Positions 55,906 through 63,583 of a stretch of DNA of 64,000 nt are shown piece after piece. Origin of the DNA: Nocardia jiangxiensis NBRC 101359 (GTDB lineage Bacteria; Actinomycetota; Actinomycetes; Mycobacteriales; Mycobacteriaceae). Location of the stretch: NCBI RefSeq assembly GCF_000308615.1, contig NZ_BAGB01000076.1, positions 1 through 64,000 on the forward strand, given 5' to 3'. How positions within the stretch are numbered: the stretch's first letter is position 1; the number at the start of each line of letters is the position of its first letter. The notes beneath the pieces were generated by a model. That model saw only the letters and a list, made by a program, of their open reading frames with translations, had not been told where the DNA came from and ran no database searches. Made by a program: the position numbers and the translations under genes.

Positions 55906-56306
55906 TTCGCGGGCATCTTTTCGTAGAACCGGACTACGCGATCGACCGGAAAGACTTCGAACAGATCGCCGTCCCAGTCGCCGCCATGGAACGAGGCGTA
56001 ATACCCTTCCTTGCGGAAGACCTGTTCGGCACCATCCGGAGCGGTGATTCCGAATACCATCTCGGTGTATTCACCATGACCTTCGCCGCCGCCGTCGACG
56101 ACCAGAGCGGTGAGCATGCCCAGGTCGGGAATCTCGAAGCTGCAGAGCTTGGTGCGGTAAGTCCCGTCCTCCCAGCCCCAATCTGTCAGCTTTTCCTCGA
56201 ACGCATCCCAGTTGACGTATTCGCCATCATGGTCGTAATCCTCGTCATCCTCGGCGGCCTGCCACTTCGCGATAGCGTCTTCGACCTGCTTTGCGGTATA
56301 GGTCAT
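55902..56306 (-). CDS. tandem family member D
   Basis: 134 aa from the ATG at 56306, which overlaps the upstream TGA. Block MVFGITAPDGAEQVFRKEGY, WDGDLFEVFPVDR...FYEK. Acidic N-terminal helix. The four genes arose by duplication. Confidence 0.72.
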   Translation of the reverse strand: MTYTAKQVEDAIAKWQAAEDDEDYDHDGEYVNWDAFEEKLTDWGWEDGTYRTKLCSFEIPDLGMLTALVVDGGGEGHGEYTEMVFGITAPDGAEQVFRKEGYYASFHGGDWDGDLFEVFPVDRVVRFYEKMPAK

Positions 56307-57082
56307 GCGGTAATCTCCAATGGAATCAATAGATGTTTCTTCGACAAATGGTGTTGCACGTAATCGATATCCGGCGTGCGGAAGGTTTTGTAGTTCTCGG
56401 CGATGAACTGCGCGGACCGGCCTTTCGTCAGTGACGTGATCGTTCGGCGCAGCGCCCACGCGTATGCACCTCGAGCCGATCCGGTGTAGTCGTCCGGGAT
56501 GACGATCCGCTCCAGCGCCGTGACGTACACCTCTTCGCGGAACAGCTGGACCTGTTTTTCGAACGGCATCGCCCAGACCTTTTGCATGTCCATCTGGACC
56601 GTCTTGCCGTCTTTCAAGCAGGATTCGTAGATCGGCCGGTCGCCGTAGGCCACACTGAGGTGAAGCGAATCGTGGTCGTATTTGCGTCGCACAGCATCGG
56701 AGAAGAACTCGTCGGACTCCTGGGTCAGATCGACCTTCTTCGTGCCGTGGCGGCGCTCCCAGGCCCCGTACAACATGTCGTGCAGCGGCTGGATTATCCG
56801 GCCTCCAGAGCCCTGCAGCCACACCAGATCCGACATGTGCTTGCCCCAGCTGCCGTTGCGCAACTCCCAATAGCTGTGGCTGAGCTTGATGGTGTACATC
56901 TCGTCGAGCGTCGCGACCCGGATCTCGCCGTCTACCAGCCAATCGGCGAACGCCGGATCCCAGAACGCATCCTCGCCGTCGCCGGGGTGGTCGGTGAACA
57001 CGTCGACGTCTTTCGGCTCCCGCCGGTCGAACCCCAGCAGTCCCAGCGCGGTCGAGCCGATGATCAGTTTGTAAACCACCAC
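56303..57082 (-). CDS. nucleotidyltransferase-fold phage protein
   Basis: 259 aa from GTG at 57082; an in-frame ATG at 57127 is possible but lacks a ribosome site. YKLIIGSTALGLLGFDRREP then KDVDVFT is the GS...D-x-D core of the pol-beta superfamily. Long helical C-terminus with KDGKTVQMDMQKVWAMPFEK. Widespread in phages; substrate unknown. A second member of this superfamily beside the RlaP-like gene. Confidence 0.78.
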   Translation of the reverse strand: MVVYKLIIGSTALGLLGFDRREPKDVDVFTDHPGDGEDAFWDPAFADWLVDGEIRVATLDEMYTIKLSHSYWELRNGSWGKHMSDLVWLQGSGGRIIQPLHDMLYGAWERRHGTKKVDLTQESDEFFSDAVRRKYDHDSLHLSVAYGDRPIYESCLKDGKTVQMDMQKVWAMPFEKQVQLFREEVYVTALERIVIPDDYTGSARGAYAWALRRTITSLTKGRSAQFIAENYKTFRTPDIDYVQHHLSKKHLLIPLEITA

Positions 57083-57150
57083 GGTCCCCACGGGATATTG
57101 ATGATGATCATGCCGCGCCACCTCCATCCGTTGTCGTTGAGGAAAGTCAT
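57064..57150 (-). CDS. 28-residue tryptophan-rich peptide
   Basis: MTFLNDNGWRWRGMIIINIP, end WGPWWFTN. ATGA overlap with the upstream gene and AAAGGGGC before it support translation; overlaps the nucleotidyltransferase start. Confidence 0.45.
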   Translation of the reverse strand: MTFLNDNGWRWRGMIIINIPWGPWWFTN

Positions 57151-57275
57151 CGCCTGCCCCTTTCCAGTTCGTACACTTGCTGTTCCAGCTTTTCGATCCG
57201 CTTCAGCAGCAATGACGAAATCTTCAGCATGTTGATATGGTCCTGCGCTGTCACTTCACAGCCGAAAAGGTTCAT
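57147..57275 (-). CDS. 42-residue coiled-coil protein
   Basis: MNLFGCEVTAQDHINMLKIS then LLLKRIEKLEQQVYELERG, a heptad pattern. Likely oligomerises. Confidence 0.57.
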   Translation of the reverse strand: MNLFGCEVTAQDHINMLKISSLLLKRIEKLEQQVYELERGRR

Positions 57276-57412
57276 CGCTCATCCATTTCTAGGTACAGCT
57301 TCGCCCGTTCGAGCATCGCGCCTTTATCCGTTCCGAGGCGAGCATCCAGCTTGGCCCACTGCTGTTCGGGTGTCGGCCGCGATTCATCTCGGTCTTGTGT
57401 TTTCTCTGCCAT
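57272..57412 (-). CDS. 46-residue charged protein
   Basis: MAEKTQDRDESRPTPEQQWA start after GAAGGA; helical. Not recognised. Confidence 0.57.
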   Translation of the reverse strand: MAEKTQDRDESRPTPEQQWAKLDARLGTDKGAMLERAKLYLEMDER

Positions 57413-57423
57413 GTCGATTCCTT

Positions 57424-57678
57424 CTACAACGACCGGATTGTGACCCAGTCCGAATAAACCCGGAAGCGATTCCTGCACTGAGCACATCTGATGTCGCGGG
57501 AAACGATCACCATGTCGAAACTGGTTTTATGCAATGCTTCGCAGTCTCGACAGATCAACACATGGTTGCAGCCATGGAAGTTCCCACGAAGGTGTGCCGG
57601 TTCTCCGCACCGATGACATTCAGGAACCTTGTCGAGATCCACATCCAGTTCGACGGGAGCCTCTACTGCTGCGGCCAT
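57424..57678 (-). CDS. zinc-ribbon protein
   Basis: 84 aa from the ATG at 57678. CHRCGEPAHLRGNFHGCNHV, ICRDC and IRCAQCRNRF give three cysteine pairs. Not recognised. Confidence 0.65.
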   Translation of the reverse strand: MAAAVEAPVELDVDLDKVPECHRCGEPAHLRGNFHGCNHVLICRDCEALHKTSFDMVIVSRDIRCAQCRNRFRVYSDWVTIRSL

Positions 57679-57776
57679 CGCGACTCCACCCATTCCATCA
57701 GGTAGTAGGTTCCGTATCCGGCGGCGATTGCTAGGAAGATCAGCCCCGCAGCCGCCGCGACCCACGCTGCGATCAT
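57663..57776 (-). CDS. 37-residue single-span membrane peptide
   Basis: MIAAWVAAAAGLIFLAIAAG then YGTYYLMEWVESRW. One helix. Confidence 0.57.
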   Translation of the reverse strand: MIAAWVAAAAGLIFLAIAAGYGTYYLMEWVESRWPQQ

Positions 57777-57997
57777 CGTTGTTGCCTTTCGTAGATCCAG
57801 TAGTCGACGCCGTTCGGGTAATCGACGTTTGGTGCGAGCCGGGCATCAGCGATGATTTCGTTGCGAAACAGCTGCCGCGACCAGGCGAGTTCGGATTCGG
57901 CGTCCTGCTCGGCTATGCGCTCGGCTTCGAATTCACTGGGGTACCAGCCGAGGATGCCTTCGTGATCGCCTTCGACCCTCTGCAGTTCGTAGATCAA
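57773..57997 (-). CDS. hypothetical protein
   Basis: 74 aa from TTG in a TTGA overlap. WYPSEFEAERIAEQDAESEL. Not recognised. Confidence 0.62.
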   Translation of the reverse strand: MIYELQRVEGDHEGILGWYPSEFEAERIAEQDAESELAWSRQLFRNEIIADARLAPNVDYPNGVDYWIYERQQR

Positions 57998-58149
57998 GCG
58001 ACCCCCGCTTCGACGTCGGCGACAAGCTTTTTAATTCCCTCCAGCGCCTGCGACGGAATCGGGTGCAGCCACGACATCGACGGATAATCCGGGCAGACGC
58101 CGACCCATTCCTGATCTTCAGCCGACCAGAATGCGTAGAACAATTTCAT
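57994..58149 (-). CDS. HicB-like small protein
   Basis: 51 aa from the ATG at 58149. FYAFWSAEDQEWVGVCPDYP ... SQALEGIKKLVADVE follows the HicB strand-strand-helix pattern. No HicA toxin is adjacent, so an antitoxin role is not supported. Confidence 0.55.
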   Translation of the reverse strand: MKLFYAFWSAEDQEWVGVCPDYPSMSWLHPIPSQALEGIKKLVADVEAGVA

Positions 58150-58637
58150 ACGATGACCTCGTAGTGCTCGATGCCGGTTTTCTTCGGCCGATATTCGATG
58201 ATCTTCTCGTTGGCCCACTGCGTGAACGGATACGTCAGGTTGTCGAACGCGGACTCTTTGTGGTCGTCGCGATAATCCGCATACGTCTTTTTCCACGTCT
58301 GCCGAATCGAACCATATTGCATCCACAAGTTCTGCTCGATTGAATCCTCCACGACCTCGGTCGCAATATTCAGCAGCCGGAGTTTGAGATATGGATCGCT
58401 ATCCCATTCAATCAGAACCTCCCACGCATACCCATCCGGAGGTGGCTTCAGCTTCTTCGCCAATTCCTGAGCGGGGTGGTAGGGGTGGCCGTAGGTATCG
58501 CCGTTCGGATCCTTGTCCCACACCGCCGTGGCTTTTCGCGACTTCCGTTTGTCCAGCCAGTCCTGGATTTGATAGACGCCGAACCCGGCAAGCCATCCGA
58601 CGAAGATGCCGATACTGAGTGCGATTGCCCAGGTCAT
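58146..58637 (-). CDS. membrane-anchored hypothetical protein
   Basis: 163 aa. N-terminal anchor MTWAIALSIGIFVGWLAGFG, basic DKRKSRKATAVW, then a soluble domain with a WDSDPYLKLRLLNIATEVVE helix. Not recognised. Confidence 0.68.
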   Translation of the reverse strand: MTWAIALSIGIFVGWLAGFGVYQIQDWLDKRKSRKATAVWDKDPNGDTYGHPYHPAQELAKKLKPPPDGYAWEVLIEWDSDPYLKLRLLNIATEVVEDSIEQNLWMQYGSIRQTWKKTYADYRDDHKESAFDNLTYPFTQWANEKIIEYRPKKTGIEHYEVIV

Positions 58638-58646
58638 CGGCTAGTC

Positions 58647-58946
58647 TTACTGCGCGCCAGCTGCTGCCTTCGAGTCATTTTTCTTTCTCCGATTCCTCAG
58701 CACGGCTTCCGTATTGGCGGCAGTGCAGGATATGCATCGACAGCCGAAGTTGGTGTATCCGTTGCACGTTCCGTGGATTTTCAATGTCGTGGACACCAGT
58801 CGGCCGTGGATCAGAACCCGGCTTTCCAGGTGGCGCTGTCGCCAGGTTTCCGCGTACTCGCGACCAGCTTCCACACACGGATCGCACTTGCAGCCTTTTT
58901 TGTTGTAGCCGTAATAGCTGCCGTGCTGCCATTGCTTTTTCGTCAT
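58647..58946 (-). CDS. protein with two HG-GY-GC-C repeats
   Basis: 99 aa. HGSYYGYNKKGCKCDPCVEA and HGTCNGYTNFGCRCISCTAA are two copies of one motif, probably zinc binding, frequent in small actinophage proteins. Confidence 0.72.
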   Translation of the reverse strand: MTKKQWQHGSYYGYNKKGCKCDPCVEAGREYAETWRQRHLESRVLIHGRLVSTTLKIHGTCNGYTNFGCRCISCTAANTEAVLRNRRKKNDSKAAAGAQ

Positions 58947-58959
58947 TACCTCTCCGGGA

Positions 58960-59262
58960 TCAGAGGTACCGAGCGGGATCCGGGTTGACGGGGAAGAGAA
59001 GCAGGCCGTGACCGTCTCGGGTCCACCATTCCTTTTCCATTCCCTCGCCTTCCAGAGTCCACTCGTCCTCGCCGACCGCTTGCTTCACTTCTTTGGGGTG
59101 GGTGACGATCGCGAGGGTTTCCTCGTCCTTGACCCACAGCCAGAGCTGGTTGACGCGGCGGATGTACCGGTATGGCCGGTTGTATCTGTACAAAGCGTTG
59201 TGCGGCGGCTCGTCATCCGGAAAGTCGTCGAAACGCTTCAGCACCGCGTCGGAGAGGTTCAC
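58960..59262 (-). CDS. hypothetical protein
   Basis: 100 aa from GTG in a GTGA overlap. Aromatic middle (YRYNRPYRYIRRVNQLWLWV). Not recognised. Confidence 0.64.
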   Translation of the reverse strand: MNLSDAVLKRFDDFPDDEPPHNALYRYNRPYRYIRRVNQLWLWVKDEETLAIVTHPKEVKQAVGEDEWTLEGEGMEKEWWTRDGHGLLLFPVNPDPARYL

Positions 59263-59426
59263 TTGCCACCGTCGAGTTGGCGGATCATCGCGTTGACCAG
59301 ACCGGCGGACACCATCGCTTCTCGGGCTTCGTCGTGATGCCCATCGATATGCAGGTCCGCGACGACGTCGAGAAGTGTGTTGCGCGCGGTGATCAGCGTG
59401 TTTTTATCGCGATTCGATTTGAACAT
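59259..59426 (-). CDS. 55-residue helical protein
   Basis: MFKSNRDKNTLITARNTLLD, then DEAREAMVSAGLVNAMIRQL. Helical throughout. Confidence 0.58.
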   Translation of the reverse strand: MFKSNRDKNTLITARNTLLDVVADLHIDGHHDEAREAMVSAGLVNAMIRQLDGGK

Positions 59427-59432
59427 CAGAGG

Positions 59433-59624
59433 TCATCCTTTTCGGCAGCCGAGCCGCATGCACCAATCGCGGGTGTGACTGAAGGTGTATTCGCATTTGA
59501 AGTCGTTCAGCAGGTCTATTCGCTTGCCGATCTTGCGACGCTTGGGTTCGTCGTTCATTGATTCGGCGATGTCGTGCAGTGCGTGCAGCTGATCTAAGGT
59601 CATTTTCGACAGATCGAAGTCCAT
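59433..59624 (-). CDS. small hypothetical protein
   Basis: 63 aa; MDFDLSKMTLDQLHALHDIA and CEYTFSHTRDWCMRLGC. Not recognised. Confidence 0.62.
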   Translation of the reverse strand: MDFDLSKMTLDQLHALHDIAESMNDEPKRRKIGKRIDLLNDFKCEYTFSHTRDWCMRLGCRKG

Positions 59625-59627
59625 CGG

Positions 59628-60248
59628 CTACGACCAGAGTTGAGGCATGATGTCGACAAAGTCGTGCCGCGCCTGCTGGATTCGCCGATGGTGTTCGGTC
59701 TCGCGCTCGCGGTAGGCGGCAAACACGGCTTTCTTTTCCGGAGGAGACGGTTTCAGTAATGCACCACCGCCAGGCAGCGGCTCGAGTTCGTCTTCCAGCG
59801 TCCACCCCGGCGGATGCAGGATCGCCATCTCTTCGTCGGTAAATCGGGGTCCGGGCTCACCCAGCCGGTCGATCAGGTCTTGGTATTTCGCGAATCGCTC
59901 GGGGTCGCAGTAGCACACCGAATATGATTGGTGGTATTTGAGTGATGCAATCGCGATGTCGTTGAAACTGGAATCGAACTCGTCGAGAATCCAACCCAGC
60001 GAATAGTCCGGGCAGCCGGTCAGTTCGACATACGACTTGCCGGGTGTGTCGATGTCGACGCTGAACTTCCAGATCCTGATCCGGAGGGAATGTCCTTCGA
60101 TGCGGTTACGCGAGTATTTCCACCATTTGTCGAGCGTCCTGCCGTACTTGTCGATGCTGATCGAACCGAACCGGGTGTAGGCCGCGATGTAGTCCGAGCG
60201 CTTCTCGACGCTGATCCACTTCTTCATCCGGAATTTTTCCCCTGTCAT
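59628..60248 (-). CDS. hypothetical protein
   Basis: 206 aa from the ATG at 60248 (MTGEKFRMKKWISVEKRSDY). Beta-rich first half, then FTDEEMAILHPPGWTLEDEL and a charged helical end. Not recognised. Confidence 0.66.
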   Translation of the reverse strand: MTGEKFRMKKWISVEKRSDYIAAYTRFGSISIDKYGRTLDKWWKYSRNRIEGHSLRIRIWKFSVDIDTPGKSYVELTGCPDYSLGWILDEFDSSFNDIAIASLKYHQSYSVCYCDPERFAKYQDLIDRLGEPGPRFTDEEMAILHPPGWTLEDELEPLPGGGALLKPSPPEKKAVFAAYRERETEHHRRIQQARHDFVDIMPQLWS

Positions 60249-60412
60249 GTGACGGAAAGGTAGGCGTCGAACAATTCGAAGGCGACATTCCTGGCGACCT
60301 CCGGCGTGAACCACAGCTCTGTAATCTCGCCCTGCTCGTCCGGCATGCTCACCGAAATCAACGTCTCGCTGGCACCGTCTGCCGACTTGAAGGTTTCGAC
60401 ATACTTGCTCAT
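60245..60412 (-). CDS. 55-residue hypothetical protein
   Basis: From the ATG at 60412: MSKYVETFKSADGASETLIS, ending FELFDAYLSVT. Not recognised. Confidence 0.6.
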   Translation of the reverse strand: MSKYVETFKSADGASETLISVSMPDEQGEITELWFTPEVARNVAFELFDAYLSVT

Positions 60413-60687
60413 CAGATGTCCGCCTTGGTCTTGACGCTGAAGGTGATCACCGCGTCGAGAATCAGCGCGTACTGCGCCAGCTCGGTCAGCGACGGGTTGT
60501 AGTCGATGCTCTCGATCTGGCGGATGTACCACTCGCTGACACCCATCAACTCCGCCGCGTCCTGCTGAGACAACCCTCGCTGTTCGCGGACGCTGATGAG
60601 CCGAGCGCGGAGGTTGATCTGCTCTCCGGCGGAACGCTTCGCCAGCGCGGACTTGCGGCTGAACGCTTCCTGGACCTTCGACAGCAT
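60412..60687 (-). CDS. XRE-family HTH regulator
   Basis: 91 aa from the ATG at 60687 (TGATG overlap). RLISVREQRGLSQQDAAELM then GVSEWYIRQIESIDYNPS is a clear XRE helix-turn-helix. Third regulator of the leftward operon. Confidence 0.82.
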   Translation of the reverse strand: MLSKVQEAFSRKSALAKRSAGEQINLRARLISVREQRGLSQQDAAELMGVSEWYIRQIESIDYNPSLTELAQYALILDAVITFSVKTKADI

Positions 60688-61046
60688 CACGCACCCACGC
60701 CTTCGTATGGATCCGCCATCTTGACCGCGCGGCCCCACGGGTAGCAGTCGTCCTGAAGGTTCTGCACCGTCTGGAACCACTCGATCTGCGGGGTTTTCTC
60801 GAAGCCGTGGTCCGCCAGCAGCGCGGTAATCGATGTGTCGCTGCCGACGTCCAGCTGTTCCGGATCGACGCCGAGGTTGATCAACGCGACGCCGAACAAG
60901 CACGACCCGCACAGGCCGCCGGACAATTTGCGTTTGACGTACACGCAACTGGCGTCCGGATAGACGTACTCCGGAGTTTCAGCGGCGAGCCGCCGGATTT
61001 CATCTTCCAGGTCGTCGAGATCGATGTCGGAGATGTTAGTGCTCAT
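60687..61046 (-). CDS. hypothetical protein
   Basis: 119 aa. LDDLEDEIRRLAAETPEYVY, GGLCGSCLFGVALINLGVD; the GxxCGSCxxGxA type is frequent in actinophages. Function unknown. Confidence 0.66.
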   Translation of the reverse strand: MSTNISDIDLDDLEDEIRRLAAETPEYVYPDASCVYVKRKLSGGLCGSCLFGVALINLGVDPEQLDVGSDTSITALLADHGFEKTPQIEWFQTVQNLQDDCYPWGRAVKMADPYEGVGA

Positions 61047-61248
61047 CGCAGATTGCCTCGTCGTCGCAGTTGTAGCAGAGTTGGACGTTTTTGATTCGGG
61101 CCACCGACAGGAAAGAGTGGTTGGCGCTGGTGGCGTGGATGCCGAGGTCGATTTCGGCGGCTTCGCGGGTTCGATGGGTGCTGAGGATCGCGGCGACTTC
61201 GATATCGGGGTTGTCGGCTACCACGGCCCACTCCGGGAACATCAACAT
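61036..61248 (-). CDS. small hypothetical protein
   Basis: 70 aa; VQLCYNCDDEAICDEH end with a CxxC. Not recognised. Confidence 0.62.
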   Translation of the reverse strand: MLMFPEWAVVADNPDIEVAAILSTHRTREAAEIDLGIHATSANHSFLSVARIKNVQLCYNCDDEAICDEH

Positions 61249-61556
61249 GCTTCGGCCTGCACCTTCTTGTATTCTTCGCGGAATTCGCGCTTGCTGACGA
61301 TGGTGAAATCGCGGTAGCCCTTGATGACGATGTAGTGGCCGACCCGGACTTCGATTTCATCCCAGAGTTCGGTGAAGATGAAAAGCCTCGGCAGGCCATA
61401 CTCCTCTTTGCGATCGAATTCTTGCTCGTCGTCATTCCACCTGAAGCTGATTCCGTTCGCGGCGAGCCAGAGCGCGGTTTTCCTCATTCGCTCCCAGGTC
61501 GGTCCCCACATCTCCGCTTTGACGACCATTTCTCCGCGCAGGTAATCTTCCATCAT
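61242..61556 (-). CDS. hypothetical protein
   Basis: 104 aa; helical start, aromatic strand-rich middle (LFIFTELWDEIEVRVGHYIV). Not recognised. Confidence 0.64.
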   Translation of the reverse strand: MMEDYLRGEMVVKAEMWGPTWERMRKTALWLAANGISFRWNDDEQEFDRKEEYGLPRLFIFTELWDEIEVRVGHYIVIKGYRDFTIVSKREFREEYKKVQAEAC

Positions 61557-61849
61557 TCGAAAACCTCCGGCATCCTCTTCGACTTCTTCTGCTCCAGCTT
61601 GGCGGCGATTTCCGGATAACCTTTGCGCAGCTCCGCGACCGATATCCGGCTCTCCTCGCGGGTCGTCCAGGACATGACCGGCTTACCGTCGATCACCAGC
61701 GCGTCCGCGTCATCGAAGCTCTGGCCGACGCGATCCTGGATCTCCTGCCAGTAGTCGTCCTTGATCCCTTTCCACTTCTTTTCCTGCGCCGCCGCGTGCT
61801 TCCACTCTTCGTAGGGGTGTTTCGCGTCGGAGATGTCGATGTGTTTCAT
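61553..61849 (-). CDS. hypothetical protein of phage type
   Basis: 98 aa from the ATG at 61849. DDADALVIDGKPVMSWTTRE and SRISVAELRKGYPEIAAKLE recall the end region of phage YqaJ-type nucleases (DGK.V..W...SR.....L....PE), but no catalytic part is present. Confidence 0.62.
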   Translation of the reverse strand: MKHIDISDAKHPYEEWKHAAAQEKKWKGIKDDYWQEIQDRVGQSFDDADALVIDGKPVMSWTTREESRISVAELRKGYPEIAAKLEQKKSKRMPEVFE

Positions 61850-62184
61850 GCTGCCCCCTTCGACAGTTCTTTCTGAGCGTCGGCGATTCCAGCTCGGGCC
61901 GCGATTCCGAGGAGTTGCGCGCGGTGTTGTTCGTTCCTCTGGAGCTTCACCGGGATTCCCGCCATTACCCATCCGACGATCCGGTATCGGTATGCATACC
62001 AAGCACATTCGGCGAACACCGGGCATTTCTGGCAGAGTTGTGCAGCGGCTTGCCGTCGATTGGCTACCAGGAGTGGTGACGGCAGATTGTCGATGTCGTA
62101 ATCCTCGGTCGGCCGACCTTTGCATTTCGCTCGGTCCATCCATGGTTCGAGACCGATGCGGAATTCGTCGTCGAGTGGGATCAT
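61846..62184 (-). CDS. WhiB-family iron-sulfur regulator
   Basis: 112 aa. Four cluster cysteines (Cys21, Cys51, Cys54, Cys60) in RAKCKG and CQKCPVFAEC, then YAYRYRIVGWVMAG, the WhiB turn (usually GVWGG). Phage WhiB proteins can block host sigma factor or WhiB function. It is near the start of the leftward operon, an early position. Confidence 0.88.
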   Translation of the reverse strand: MIPLDDEFRIGLEPWMDRAKCKGRPTEDYDIDNLPSPLLVANRRQAAAQLCQKCPVFAECAWYAYRYRIVGWVMAGIPVKLQRNEQHRAQLLGIAARAGIADAQKELSKGAA

Positions 62185-62293
62185 CCTGCGGCACCGGCGA
62201 TTGCTCCCCCGGCTGTTGTTGTTCTGCGCCGTGTAAGAGGCATGCGGGTACCCACTTTCGTATTGCTGATTGTGTTGAAGTGGCTCGAGGTCG

Positions 62294-62692
62294 CTACGCC
62301 GCGCTGGCCTTCGACCCCGGCTTGTATGCGTCGATCAGATGTTCGATCGCGGTCACCAGGTTGGTGGTGGGCTTCCGCTTGAAACTTTCGAGCAAACGTT
62401 CGAGGGCCGCGACCAGATCGGCGACCGGCCGCTGCTCGAACGTGTCGATCAAATGTTCAATCGCGGCAGTGAGTTCAGGGCTCGGCTTCCGCTTCCCGTT
62501 TTCGATCATGGAAAGGTGTTCAGGCGTCCAAGTCCGACTGGCCGGTCCGAAAATTTGCTGTGAAAACTCTTCGAGGCTCAGCCCCATCCAGTTCTTGCGG
62601 ATCTTCGTCAGCCTGACCCCGAGAGTGAGGGGGGCGGTGACCGGCCTGGCTGCGTCGCGTCGTGCCTGGCTGAGGTCCGGTGTGGTAGCCAT
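62294..62692 (-). CDS. XRE-family regulator, first gene of the leftward operon
   Basis: 132 aa from the ATG at 62692. LGVRLTKIRKNWMGLSLEEF then EHLSMIENGKRKPSPELT is an XRE HTH. The C-terminal half holds three imitating repeats (AAIEHLIDTFEQRP, AALERLLESFKRKP, TAIEHLIDAYKPGS). Divergent from the 62865 gene over shared operators: a Cro/CI-type switch pair. Confidence 0.82.
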   Translation of the reverse strand: MATTPDLSQARRDAARPVTAPLTLGVRLTKIRKNWMGLSLEEFSQQIFGPASRTWTPEHLSMIENGKRKPSPELTAAIEHLIDTFEQRPVADLVAALERLLESFKRKPTTNLVTAIEHLIDAYKPGSKASAA

Positions 62693-62693
62693 G

Positions 62694-62756
62694 CGGTAAA
62701 ATCTAGCAGGCTTCCCTTTACCGGTCAAAGCAAACGCGTGGTAAAGATTTTACCGG
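62694..62756. promoter_or_regulatory. operator cluster of the divergent regulator pair
   Basis: Four half-sites of TTTTACCGG: CGGTAAAA at 62694, TTTACCGG at 62717, TGGTAAA at 62739 and TTTTACCGG at 62748, in alternating orientation. Placed directly before the XRE gene. Confidence 0.65.
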
Positions 62757-62851
62757 TAGCTGGACGTGCGCCAAGTTGATGTTGATCCTGGTCAGCGGCC
62801 TAAATGTGCCAGATTTGACGTCTCGACTGGTCAAGCGGTAGTTAACCAGGG

Positions 62852-62864
62852 TAGTCTGATTTTT
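62852..62864 (+). promoter_or_regulatory. leaderless promoter of the 62865 gene
   Basis: TAGTCT ends seven bases before the ATG and TGGTCA lies 18 bases upstream of it, so transcription would begin at or next to the start codon. No ribosome site is seen. Confidence 0.5.
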
Positions 62865-63350
62865 ATGACACCCGTTTACCACCCGAGAGCAACCGAGTTG
62901 GCTGCCCTTCTTGTGCGCCAGCGGGACGTGTTGGGCATCAGCGCGTCGTCGATCGTGGGTCGAGGTGGGCCCACGAAGCCGACCTGCTTGGCGTATGAGG
63001 CTGGAAGGATCCCCGTACGAATCAACGACGAAACGCTGGACAAGATCGACGTCGGCTACAGTCTCGATCCCGGAACGGCCCGCGCCATCCTGGAACCGGA
63101 CACCTCCTTCCTGGCCGACCTCGAAACCATCGTCAGGAACCACCTCGAAGCGGGCGAGAGGGCGATCCAGCGTCTCAGCGAGACGAGCGAGAACGGCGAA
63201 GGCAAGGAGCGTGCGGACGACTGGCTCAGAGCCAACGCGATACTTCAGATGCTTCTCGACAGCAGGCGACATCAGACCGAACATCGAGAAACCCCCGCCG
63301 CGACCTCGCTACCGGGGGTTTCTCTCGTTAAGGGGAATAAACAGGATTAA
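62865..63350 (+). CDS. candidate immunity repressor / HTH protein
   Basis: 161 aa. The first 50 residues (ATELAALLVRQRDVLGISAS, then a turn and TCLAYEAGRIPVRIND) resemble an HTH that recognises its target with an AYEAG helix. The rest is helical. Apparent leaderless start and divergence from the XRE gene fit a lysogeny repressor. A terminator-like hairpin lies inside the last codons. Confidence 0.65.
   Translation: MTPVYHPRATELAALLVRQRDVLGISASSIVGRGGPTKPTCLAYEAGRIPVRINDETLDKIDVGYSLDPGTARAILEPDTSFLADLETIVRNHLEAGERAIQRLSETSENGEGKERADDWLRANAILQMLLDSRRHQTEHRETPAATSLPGVSLVKGNKQD
63286..63324 (+). terminator. hairpin inside the 3' end of the repressor gene
   Basis: GAGAAACCCCCG and CGGGGGTTTCTC (12 bp) flank a 15-base loop. 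It is within the last 22 codons of the gene, so it would end transcription before the stop unless the true stop codon context differs. Confidence 0.6.
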
Positions 63351-63561
63351 GAGGAAGTTTCCGCCAGCGCCTGCAAGCACTCCCGCATCTCGAGCCGATC
63401 TATGCGCAGCCTTCGCACCAGTTCCGCGACTAGCGATTCGTTCGAAGCCGTGCACAGCGCCTCCTCCTCGCTTCCCCGGGGATAGAACAGATGTTCGATT
63501 GAGTACGAACCTACCAGGATCGAGTCGATGATGCCAGGGGGCCATTCGAGCGTGGATTCTA
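63347..63561 (-). pseudogene. protein-like open frame without a start codon
   Basis: About 70 codons read like real protein (EWPPGIIDSILVGSYSIEHL, ESLVAELVRRLRIDRLEMRE, stop at 63347), but no ATG, GTG or TTG lies between the terminator at 63584 and the readable part. Either a gene remnant or a non-standard start. Confidence 0.35.
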
Positions 63562-63583
63562 ACGATCCGGAGACGGTACACGA

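Noticed and set aside
57994..58149. HicAB toxin-antitoxin system
   Set aside because: Only a HicB-like strand-helix pattern is seen; no HicA-type toxin gene is next to it.
18237..63350. Integrative and conjugative element
   Set aside because: A prim-pol and XRE/DUF397 genes also occur in actinobacterial ICEs, but no TraB/FtsK-type translocase or Spd gene is present in the window.
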